Below the pieces are notes generated by a model. It saw only the letters and a program-made list of their open reading frames with translations. It was not told the DNA's origin and did no database searches. A DNA stretch of 48,069 bases from assembly GCA_013298775.1 (NCBI GenBank), contig JAAFIV010000035.1:1-48069 (forward strand). The letters run 5' to 3'. Origin of the DNA: Ignavibacteria bacterium. GTDB lineage: Bacteria; Bacteroidota; Ignavibacteria; Kapaibacteriales; UBA4661. Shown piece by piece: positions 7,511 through 15,206 of the stretch (the stretch's first letter is position 1; each line of letters starts with the position of its first letter). The translations under genes and the position numbers were made by a program.

Positions 7511-9400
7511 TCATGCGTGCAAGCGCAAATCCAACGCAGGCTCGTTCTTGCTTGCCCCAAGTGAGGCGGTGCGTGAAGCACTTGAGCGTGTATCGGTGCG
7601 GAATTGCCCAACGAGGTGTTGGAGATTATCGGTGAGTGTGCTGAGTTCATCGGCAGTGATGTTCATTTGTGTTGCAGCATCGGCGGCATCGTGCGCTACA
7701 ACGTTGATTGCTTCTACGCGCTCGGCAATATCTTTGCTTGTGGCGGCTTGCTGTTCGCTGGCGGCTGCCAATTGTGAGATAATATCCGCAACACGGCTTG
7801 TGCGCTCAATAATACGGCTAAGAGCGTCGGCAGCACGAGCAGCAGAAACTTTTCCTTTTTCTACCTGCTCCGTTCCAGCCCGCATCGCGCCAACAGCTTC
7901 GGCGGTATCGGTTTGGATTTGCTTAATCGTCATCGCAATTTGTTTCGTTGCTTTTTGAGTACGCTCGGCGAGTTTGCGCACTTCATCCGCGACTACCGCA
8001 AAACCGCGCCCTTGCTCGCCAGCGCGGGCTGCTTCGATAGCCGCATTTAGCGCGAGAAGATTCGTTTGGTCAGCAATTTCTTCGATAACCTGCACAATCT
8101 CCCCAATCTGCTCGCTCGATGTTCCCAAGGCTTCGACGGTATCGGCAGATTTCATCACCACATTCGCAATGCCATTCATTCCGGCAATAGTTTCGGCAAC
8201 AATCGAACCGCCCTGTTGAGCATCGGTGCTGGCTTCGGCGGATTCAAAGGCAACGAGCGAAGCCTGCTGCGTATTTTCTGCAATGATTCGCGTCATACCG
8301 TCTATTGCACCCGTAATGTCTTGGATTTGCGCCTTTTGGTGCGTCATACCGCTTGAAAGCTGGCTCGAACGATTGGCAATGAGTTCACTCGCCATTGTCG
8401 TTGAATACACGGCTTGTATCACGTTTGCAGCGAGTTGGCGGATGTTTTCGACGGCATCGTTGAAGCCAAGCGCGAGTTGTCCGATGTCGTCTTTGCTTTT
8501 CACCGGTAAATGCACGGTCAAATCGCCCTTAGCAAAGTCTTGGATAACCGCCAGCATTGTTTGAACACTTGCAGAGAGGTATTGTTGCTGTGCTTGCGCA
8601 ACGCCGCGTGCTTCCTCGGCTTCGGCGGCGGCTTTGGCGGCAGCTTCGCTTTGGGTTTGTACGTCCTGCATGGATTGGCGAATATTCCCCACCATTGTCG
8701 AAAAAACATCGGTCAAGACACCAACTTCATCGCCGCTTGTGGCTTTCAGCGAAACGGTTGTATCGCCCGCCGCTACACGCCGTGCAGCTGCTTCCAAAAC
8801 ACGAATCGGCTTGACAATACGCGAAGTTTGCCACGCAAAAATACTTCCACCCACAAGCAGAATCACACCGCCCACCAACAACGCAATCGTGCGGCTTCTG
8901 CTTACGTCTGCTTGAAGTTGTTGGAGCGTAACGCCCATAACTAACGTTCCGATGGGTTCTTTATTCTCCAGCACAGGTACATAGGCAAGCGCAATATCGT
9001 CGAGGTGTTGAATAGTTTTATTTTTGCGGTCAAGCGTCTTCAATGCTGCTTGAATACTTGCTTCGAGGGCATTTACATTTTGCTTGTTCCACGACGCAAA
9101 GACGCTATTATCTGCCTTGTAAACAAGCACAAACTGAGCATCGGGAACACTTTTGAGTGTTTGGAGATATTTATTGACGGATTCTGGGTCGTCAAAAACC
9201 AGTCCTGCTGCGGCTCCTGAGGCAGTTATCTCCGCAACGACAAATGTTTTTTCATCAAGATATTTTGACATTTCTTGCTTTTGACGCGCAGGGAAGAAAA
9301 ATGCAATAAAGACAGAAACAAGTAACAGTAAAACAATAGCCAAGCCAAGGAATTTACTGTTGATACTCAAACTTTTCAGTGACGATGGGGAGTAGCTCAT
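7511..9400 (-). CDS. Methyl-accepting chemotaxis protein with CHASE8-like sensor
   Basis: A 629-residue chemoreceptor. A first membrane helix (about 18-38) is followed by a periplasmic domain (about 40-155) whose [16 protein letters not shown] pattern fits CHASE8-type sensors, a second helix near 165-185, a HAMP linker to about 240, and a long cytoplasmic coiled coil. The hairpin tip carries the canonical signature around residues 440-480 ([35 protein letters not shown]), which binds CheA and CheW. No pentapeptide for CheR binding is visible at the end. No che genes are in the window. It follows the soluble kinase and Sia-like genes on the same strand. The ATG at 9400 is chosen over an upstream non-ATG start because the signal helix begins soon after it. 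Confidence 0.93.
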   Translation of the reverse strand: MSYSPSSLKSLSINSKFLGLAIVLLLLVSVFIAFFFPARQKQEMSKYLDEKTFVVAEITASGAAAGLVFDDPESVNKYLQTLKSVPDAQFVLVYKADNSVFASWNKQNVNALEASIQAALKTLDRKNKTIQHLDDIALAYVPVLENKEPIGTLVMGVTLQQLQADVSRSRTIALLVGGVILLVGGSIFAWQTSRIVKPIRVLEAAARRVAAGDTTVSLKATSGDEVGVLTDVFSTMVGNIRQSMQDVQTQSEAAAKAAAEAEEARGVAQAQQQYLSASVQTMLAVIQDFAKGDLTVHLPVKSKDDIGQLALGFNDAVENIRQLAANVIQAVYSTTMASELIANRSSQLSSGMTHQKAQIQDITGAIDGMTRIIAENTQQASLVAFESAEASTDAQQGGSIVAETIAGMNGIANVVMKSADTVEALGTSSEQIGEIVQVIEEIADQTNLLALNAAIEAARAGEQGRGFAVVADEVRKLAERTQKATKQIAMTIKQIQTDTAEAVGAMRAGTEQVEKGKVSAARAADALSRIIERTSRVADIISQLAAASEQQAATSKDIAERVEAINVVAHDAADAATQMNITADELSTLTDNLQHLVGQFRTDTRSSASRTASLGASKNEPALDLRLHA

Positions 9401-9564
9401 GGTGATTTCCCAAGAATAAAGCACGTAAAAATAGCGTAAAACATGTCGTTATCAGCAATGTTGGCTCTGGTGGTGAGCAGCGAAATTGCTGGGGAGTAAA
9501 TGCAATCTGTTCTGGTATCTGGGGCTTCATACTGCCTAGCACTAGGTTCTATACTGTTTTCAAT

Positions 9565-10608
9565 CTACACAGTCTTCGATTTCTGCTGTGTTGAAGAGTC
9601 GGTATCAAAAAACTTTTTGTCGAAGATTTCATCTATTTCAAGAATTATCGGTATTTCTACCGCAAACACCGAACCCGGAACACCAGCATCGGCGCGGCTG
9701 TCTGCGGTAATGGTGCCGTTATGCAATTCAACAATTTTCTTCGCTACGGCAAGCCCCACGCCATGCGCACTCTCGCCGGCGGTAGGCTGCGCAGAAAGGC
9801 GTTGAAAATACCCAAAAAGTTTTTTCTTGTCGTCTTCGGTGAGTCCTGGTCCGTTATCTTTTACGGCAAGGCGCACAAAATCTTGTTCTATTCCTTCTGC
9901 ATTCCTCTGCCGTACATTACTCAAGGATACTTCAATCATACCTTCCAACGGTGAGTATTTCACGGCATTCGAGAGGATATTGTCGCACACCTCGTACAGC
10001 AAGGTCATATCGCCCAGCAGCATAAAGGACGCATTGCTGTGGTGGAAGCTAATCGTTTGCCCTTTGTGCTGCGCACGCATGGTGTTGGCGATAATCACTT
10101 CGGAAATTAAGGTCAAGAAATTTACTTCAGAAATTTCTGGCGAGAGTTTCCCTAGCTCTAGTGCAGATGTACTCAAAAGGTTCTGAATCAGCGTCAGCAT
10201 GCGCTCGCCAGTGGATTCAACAACTTCAATCGCATGAGCTTTTTCTTTCTCTTCGATGCTGTCATCGCGGAGCATTTGTACCAGCCCAATGATGCTGGCA
10301 AGCGGATTTTTCAAATCATGCGCAGCAATGCTGAGAATCTCGGTTTTTTGCTTATTCAATCGCTCAGCGATATTGCGCTGAAACTCTGCATTTTGAAGCG
10401 CGACGTACAGCTCTTTCCGCGTGCGACGAAGCTCGGTTTGCGTGGAGTCGCTCACACGGGTAATTTTCATAATCTCATTCAACAAAATACCGTATTGTTG
10501 CACTATATGGCGATATTCCATGTGCATCTCATCTTGGGTGAGATTTTCACGCTCAAGAATATGGTGAGCGCGGTCGGCAAAGCGTGATTCGGCTTCGTAT
10601 GCGTGCAT
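9565..10608 (-). CDS. Soluble sensor histidine kinase
   Basis: A 347-residue kinase with no membrane helix. About 90 residues of coiled coil lead into a HisKA domain with the phosphorylated histidine at H97 (SIAAHDLKNP), then a HATPase domain with the N box NILSNAVKYSP, G1 box DNGPGL and G2 box HGVGLAVAKKI. No receiver or PAS domain is present, so the input must come from a partner, possibly through the N-terminal coiled coil. It lies 145 bases downstream of the SiaC-like gene and 164 bases upstream of the chemoreceptor on the same strand, so it probably belongs to the same signalling block. No cognate response regulator is adjacent. The core resembles the TPR kinase at 37750-39882, including a shared KKKLFG segment. 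Confidence 0.92.
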   Translation of the reverse strand: MHAYEAESRFADRAHHILERENLTQDEMHMEYRHIVQQYGILLNEIMKITRVSDSTQTELRRTRKELYVALQNAEFQRNIAERLNKQKTEILSIAAHDLKNPLASIIGLVQMLRDDSIEEKEKAHAIEVVESTGERMLTLIQNLLSTSALELGKLSPEISEVNFLTLISEVIIANTMRAQHKGQTISFHHSNASFMLLGDMTLLYEVCDNILSNAVKYSPLEGMIEVSLSNVRQRNAEGIEQDFVRLAVKDNGPGLTEDDKKKLFGYFQRLSAQPTAGESAHGVGLAVAKKIVELHNGTITADSRADAGVPGSVFAVEIPIILEIDEIFDKKFFDTDSSTQQKSKTV

Positions 10609-10640
10609 AATTTCAATCCTTAAAAAGTATAAACTCGGAA

Positions 10641-10705
10641 GTATATCTACAAAGTATATCTACAACGTATATCTACAACGTATATCTACAACGTATATCT
10701 ACAAC
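10641..10705. repeat. Five tandem copies of a 13-bp unit
   Basis: GTATATCTACAAC is repeated head to tail five times; the first copy ends in AAA instead of AAC. The array lies between the SiaC-like gene and the histidine kinase, just upstream of the kinase start. It could be a slippage-prone spacer or an array of binding sites. Confidence 0.95.
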
Positions 10706-10753
10706 GTATGGAAGCAAAGACAACCTAAAGTATAACCGCAATAAAGCAAGATA

Positions 10754-11134
10754 TTACGCGCTATACTGTACTGTTTTGAAAATCATGTTAAACCCTTCGG
10801 CAAGTTCCTCGCCATTGGTTTTTATATTTTCATCATTAGATGGATAGTGCCATTCCACGACAATGGAACGTCCAGCAGCGTGCGCACCTTCGGCGAGAGA
10901 AAAGAAATTGATAATGTATTTTGCGGTGCTGGTATTGAAATACGAGAACTTAAATTTCAGCGTAATTGGACCGCGCGTTGTGCCGATATAACTTTGAAAC
11001 CACGTCAGCACGGGACGATAGAATTCATGCGCCAAGTCGGGGAACGACTCGCCAACAAGCCATAAATCACCGGAAACAGGGTCGAAATCAATGCGAGGTG
11101 TGTTTTCTGTTTCTTCAACGTAAAACTTTTCCAT
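10754..11134 (-). CDS. siaC: SiaC-family regulatory phosphoprotein (DUF1987)
   Basis: A 126-residue protein matching DUF1987/SiaC along its length, from E-x-T-x-x-T-P-R-I-D-F-D-P to the central YFNTSTAKYI. In Pseudomonas aeruginosa, SiaC is phosphorylated by SiaB on a threonine in this loop and dephosphorylated by SiaA; the matching residue here is T68. Unphosphorylated SiaC there activates the diguanylate cyclase SiaD. The genes for a SiaB-like kinase and a SpoIIE-type phosphatase lie immediately upstream on the same strand, so the switch looks complete apart from the cyclase. The ATG at 11134 is used because the conserved N-terminus begins right after it; no clear ribosome binding site is seen. 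Confidence 0.85.
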   Translation of the reverse strand: MEKFYVEETENTPRIDFDPVSGDLWLVGESFPDLAHEFYRPVLTWFQSYIGTTRGPITLKFKFSYFNTSTAKYIINFFSLAEGAHAAGRSIVVEWHYPSNDENIKTNGEELAEGFNMIFKTVQYSA

Positions 11135-11245
11135 AACAGATTCAGAGTAGGGATAAAATAAAATATTCTGCAATGATATGTGTACCAAAATAGATAAAAA
11201 TACAACAGATGAAATGGAAGCGTAGAGCTTGCATTCAAGCGTTTC

Positions 11246-11797
11246 CTACACTATTCCCGACGATTTATTCACCCGAGCATTCAAAATAAAAAACTGTAAA
11301 TCATTTTTGTAATCGCGTACAAAAAATTCAAGCGGATAATCACTGCGCCGTGCCATCTCAATCAGTCCAACACCCGCACCTTTACTGCCTTCTGGCGGGT
11401 CTTCCAGAAGACGTATTTTGTAGAATTTGTTTTGCGCAGATTTATCCATTGCATTTAGTTCGTTGCATTGCTGAACGAGGCGTGATGCGGTCTCGCGAGT
11501 AACGGCATTTCCAGAACTTATGGAGTAAACATTTTTTTCCTCACTTACGGTAATCACTCCAACGCCGTAAGGCTGTCCTTGCGCGTCCAAAGATTGTTCC
11601 GCCGAGTAATGACGGACATTTTGGGTTAATTCCACAAAGATACCAAATAAAATTTGAATTTGCGGTTCTTCTTGTGCTTGTTGTTTTAGCACCACCGCTA
11701 ATTGCGTCAGCATTGCCTGAGAAATTGTTCCCTTGAAGGCAAAGAGAATGCGGGCTGCATCCATGTTTTGATAAAATTCCAACAAATCGGAAGTCAT
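11246..11797 (-). CDS. siaB: SiaB-family protein kinase (HATPase fold)
   Basis: A 183-residue protein of the SiaB group (DUF6272), related to anti-sigma kinases of the GHKL fold. The N box appears as FVELTQNVRHYS (about 54-65) and the glycine-rich nucleotide loop as GSKGAGVGLIEMARRS (about 137-152). The expected role is to phosphorylate the SiaC-like protein encoded 111 bases downstream, opposing the phosphatase encoded just upstream. The gene order phosphatase, kinase, substrate is the same as in the Pseudomonas siaABC cluster. The length is typical. The ATG at 11797 is the only early start. The hairpin repeat at 11883 separates it from the phosphatase gene. Confidence 0.85.
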   Translation of the reverse strand: MTSDLLEFYQNMDAARILFAFKGTISQAMLTQLAVVLKQQAQEEPQIQILFGIFVELTQNVRHYSAEQSLDAQGQPYGVGVITVSEEKNVYSISSGNAVTRETASRLVQQCNELNAMDKSAQNKFYKIRLLEDPPEGSKGAGVGLIEMARRSDYPLEFFVRDYKNDLQFFILNARVNKSSGIV

Positions 11798-11882
11798 AAT
11801 CTTGTGGAAAAGAAAAGAAAAAGGACTTGAATTCAGAGGAGATGTTAGGAATGATAAACAATCACGTGGTCAGAGTCAGAGT

Positions 11883-11960
11883 AGTGGCACAGACATTCTT
11901 GTCTGTGTTTGTCGCCTGACCCCCTCACTAACACTCACAGACAGGAATGTCTGAGCCACT
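11883..11960. repeat. Interspersed hairpin repeat, GGCACAGACATTC arm type
   Basis: Arms of 25 bases, AGTGGCACAGACATTCTTGT plus CTGTG on the left and the near-complement ending in GAGCCACT on the right, enclose a loop reading TTTGTCGCCTGACCCCC. It lies between the phosphatase and SiaB-like genes and may terminate or stabilise transcripts. It is nearly identical to the copy at 15081. Confidence 0.9.
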
Positions 11961-12012
11961 GTATGTTTTAGTTGTATGTTTTTAGTTTATCCACGTAATT
12001 TTTGAGCATTCC

Positions 12013-14970
12013 TTATCGTGTTGCTAGACGAATACCCACAATCGAAATATCGTCTCGTTGGGGCGTTGCGCCTTGATGTGCTGCGAGTGCTTGCTCCAGA
12101 ATAGTGCGCTGTTGAGCGACTTCTTTCGGAGCAATTTCTATGAGCAAGCGTTCAAGGTGTTCTGTACCAAATTTTTCACGAGTGATACGATTATTTTGGT
12201 CGGCGTAGCCATCGCTCGTAAGATAGACCATTGCTGGCGTGGAGCGGTCTATATCAAGCCGTTTCGAGGCAAATTGCCGCTTTGCTTCACGCTGAAAACC
12301 GCCCACGGGCTTTGTATCGCCATTTAGAGTGAGTATCTCGCCATTTTGCACAATATACAACGGGCGACGCGCCCCAGCAAACGTAATTCCTGCCTCGTCA
12401 ATGCGGCATAAACACACGTCCATACCGTCTTGATTGCTTTCCAAATCGTTTGTTTGCTTGAGTGCGTGGCGCACGGCGTAATGCAGTTCGGTTAAAATCC
12501 ATCCGGGACTTGTGATGCCTTTCTCTAGTACAATTTGGTTCAATAAATCATTTCCAACCATGCTCATAAACGCGCCTGGAATGCCGTGTCCGGTGCAATC
12601 CACCACAGCAATAAGCGTCGCAAATTCGCTGCGCTGAAGCCAGTAGAAATCACCCGAAATCATTTCCATGGGCTTGTAGAGAATGAAGTGTTCGCCTATG
12701 GTTTCGGTAATTTCCGTTTCCAGAGGAAGAATTGCTTGCTGAATAGTTTTTGCATACGCAATGTTGTCGGTAATTTTCCCTGTAAGCTGCTCCAAATGGA
12801 CGTTTCGCTCGGAAAGTGCAGTATTGGCGAGTTCAATTGCCGCCGCTTGTTTCTCCAGCTCGGTTTGCTGTACTTGAATCTGCGCAAACGCGCTTGCATT
12901 CTGCAACGCCGTCGTTATGTACGCACTAATCGCCATCAGCAATTCAACATTTTCAGGCGGATAGCTATTTTTCTTCAAACTCTGCACGCTAAAAACACCA
13001 ATCACGCGCTCACCCGAAATAAGCGGAACATAGACCAATGACGCGGGTTTCACGCCCACCAGCACAGGAATATCTTCATCGTTCATCACAATCGGTCGCC
13101 GCTCCAGCACGCAGCGCACCGCCGGACGGTGGGTGTCGCTCATTTTCACCGTCGGAGGTGGCGCAAACTCTCCTTTTTCAATCAGGAAGCGCATTTTGAT
13201 GGCGGATTCTTGTGGAATATAGTCGCCAATGTTCAAAATTGGCGCGTCCATGAGCTGATTGATGTATTGATAAATCATCACAATCGCTCGCTCCATGTTC
13301 AGGTTTGATGCGATTTCTGCACCAATTTTACTGATTGCCTGAATGCGCACCGTTTGCCGCTCAAGCTCTGCATTGGTAGATTTCATGCGGGCATTCAGGC
13401 GACGCAGCATGATTGCCCCAACAAGAACAGCGAGCAGAATCACCCCGCCAATCGCTAAAAGCCAGCGTTGGCGCGAGGCGATGAGCGTTTGCGTTTGATT
13501 ATCCTTGCGCAAAAGCTCACTCAGAGATTGCTCGCGGTCCAGATTATACAACGCTTCCAAACCTGCAAGCTGCTGCGAACGCTCTACTGCTGCGATGGAA
13601 TCACGCAAGGTACGGGCAAGTTTTGTGTATTCGAGCGAGGTTTTTGTATCGGATTGTTCGTAAATTTTTGCCAGCACTTCCGCCGAAGAGGTAGCAAATT
13701 CAAGCTGTCCAATGTTTTTTGCTGCGGCTAAGGCTTCGCGTCCGTAGCGCGTGGCATCGGTCATGTTGTTCAGTTCAAACTCCGTTTTCCCAAGCCAAAG
13801 CATTGCCCGCGAGGAGTTACGCTTGTCGCCACTTCGGAGCGAGCGTTCCAACATATCGTGGAAATACACCGATGCCGCCGCATAATCCCTCAGCGCGAAG
13901 GAAAGCGTTCCCAAGCGATAGACGGCAAAATTTGCATCATTACCACGAATGCTCGCGCTATCCAGCACGCGCAAGGCAGCACGAAAACGCTCCTTCGCAC
14001 GGCTGATATTTCCTTGCTGCCGAGCAATATTTCCTTGCAAATCTTCTACGCCGGAAAGAACAATTCTTCCAAAGGTTGAGCGGTCTTGCTCGGTCAAAAC
14101 AAGCGCGGAATCAAGGATAGACAAGGCTTTTGCGGTATCGCCTCTTGCTTCGTAGCATTCGGCAATATGCAAATAGACATTCGCAGAACGCCCACTATTG
14201 CTTGTGTTTCGGCGAAATTCTGCTAATGACTTGCGAAAATACTCCAATGCTTTATTCAAGCTGCCAATTTTTTGTAATGCAATGCCCAAATCTTCATTCG
14301 ATGCCGCCGCACCCAGCGTAATTCCAAGCTGCTCGAAGAGACGCAATGATTTGAATTGGTTCGACAACGAAAAAATGTAATTGCCCTGATAACCGTACAA
14401 AATACCCTTGTAATACATCATCCACGCCACTTGCGGGATATACTTCATCTGCTCAAACCGCTCTAATGCTTGATTGTAGAAGCGTAAGGCAAGGTCGTAA
14501 TCGGCTTGATAGAAATGCGATGAAGCAACGGCACGCTCGGCAAAGGCAAGCCCCAGCGTATCGCGGAGCAAATCAAAGCGGTGAAGCGCGTCGTAGGCGT
14601 ATTGGCTGAAAAGGATATTGTCGCGGTATTCGTAGCGGCGTGCCACAAAACACAAACCCCATGCCACGCCACGCTCACTACTACGACGCTGCGAAAGGTC
14701 GAGCAACTCCTCTGCAAATGGCGTAGTTTCTGCTTCCGAAGCACCATTGCTCACGAGTGCTGAAGTAATTCCAATAAGTGCCTCAATGCGCTCTCGCCCC
14801 TGCAATGAGCCTCGTAGCTCGTTTCGGAGAGAATCAATCGTTACCGAAAGAGTAGATTGTTGTGCAAAGCCCACCTCCAAACACGCAATCAGCAATACCA
14901 TCGTACTCACGCAAAAAAATGCGCCACAGCGCGAACGCCGAGAGATGATGCGATGTTGAGAGATGGACAT
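12013..14970 (-). CDS. TPR-GAF-SpoIIE (PP2C) phosphatase, SiaA-like role
   Basis: A 985-residue protein. A signal or membrane helix (about 15-35) is followed by tetratricopeptide repeats to about residue 490, a membrane helix near 500-520 (WLLAIGGVILLAVL), a coiled coil, a GAF domain (about 543-695), another coiled coil and a PP2C/SpoIIE domain (about 750-985). Metal-binding aspartates are visible in ISGDFYW near 773, VVDCTGHGIPGAFMS, DGMDVCLC and SDGYADQ near 920, so it should be active. Position, strand and domain fit the SiaA role of dephosphorylating the SiaC-like protein, but SiaA has HAMP rather than TPR-GAF input. The ATG at 14970 is chosen because the frame upstream runs into the repeat at 15081 and no homology is expected there. 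Confidence 0.88.
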   Translation of the reverse strand: MSISQHRIISRRSRCGAFFCVSTMVLLIACLEVGFAQQSTLSVTIDSLRNELRGSLQGRERIEALIGITSALVSNGASEAETTPFAEELLDLSQRRSSERGVAWGLCFVARRYEYRDNILFSQYAYDALHRFDLLRDTLGLAFAERAVASSHFYQADYDLALRFYNQALERFEQMKYIPQVAWMMYYKGILYGYQGNYIFSLSNQFKSLRLFEQLGITLGAAASNEDLGIALQKIGSLNKALEYFRKSLAEFRRNTSNSGRSANVYLHIAECYEARGDTAKALSILDSALVLTEQDRSTFGRIVLSGVEDLQGNIARQQGNISRAKERFRAALRVLDSASIRGNDANFAVYRLGTLSFALRDYAAASVYFHDMLERSLRSGDKRNSSRAMLWLGKTEFELNNMTDATRYGREALAAAKNIGQLEFATSSAEVLAKIYEQSDTKTSLEYTKLARTLRDSIAAVERSQQLAGLEALYNLDREQSLSELLRKDNQTQTLIASRQRWLLAIGGVILLAVLVGAIMLRRLNARMKSTNAELERQTVRIQAISKIGAEIASNLNMERAIVMIYQYINQLMDAPILNIGDYIPQESAIKMRFLIEKGEFAPPPTVKMSDTHRPAVRCVLERRPIVMNDEDIPVLVGVKPASLVYVPLISGERVIGVFSVQSLKKNSYPPENVELLMAISAYITTALQNASAFAQIQVQQTELEKQAAAIELANTALSERNVHLEQLTGKITDNIAYAKTIQQAILPLETEITETIGEHFILYKPMEMISGDFYWLQRSEFATLIAVVDCTGHGIPGAFMSMVGNDLLNQIVLEKGITSPGWILTELHYAVRHALKQTNDLESNQDGMDVCLCRIDEAGITFAGARRPLYIVQNGEILTLNGDTKPVGGFQREAKRQFASKRLDIDRSTPAMVYLTSDGYADQNNRITREKFGTEHLERLLIEIAPKEVAQQRTILEQALAAHQGATPQRDDISIVGIRLATR

Positions 14971-15080
14971 TGCTAAGAAAAAAATGAGAGAATGCGCTAT
15001 TGAGTTCACCGTTTCTGGTACTAAATGATTTTCGTTAGAAATCAGGTATGATATTGGGTTGAAAAGGTAAAAAAACAGGT

Positions 15081-15158
15081 AGTGGCACAGACATTCTTGT
15101 CTGTGTTTTCCACCTGAACCCCGCACTACCACTCACAGACAAGAATGTCTGTGCCACT
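15081..15158. repeat. Interspersed hairpin repeat, GGCACAGACATTC arm type
   Basis: Near-perfect inverted repeat: AGTGGCACAGACATTCTTGT and CTGTG on the left, with the exact complement CACAGACAAGAATGTCTGTG and CCACT on the right, around a loop TTTTCCACCTGAACCCC. It lies between the phosphatase and AsmA-like genes. Read through, it encodes a GGKHRQECLCH peptide, which falsely lengthens neighbouring frames. Confidence 0.93.
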
Positions 15159-15206
15159 GATGAGGGAAGGATTCTTTCCAACTAAAATCATGTACTATCA
15201 CAATTT

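Noticed and set aside
10641-10705. Possible CRISPR array.
   Set aside because: The 13-bp units are directly adjacent with no spacers.
15081-15158. Conserved peptide GGKHRQECLCH and variants at the N-terminus of several frames.
   Set aside because: The peptide is a translation of the hairpin repeat; real starts lie downstream of it.
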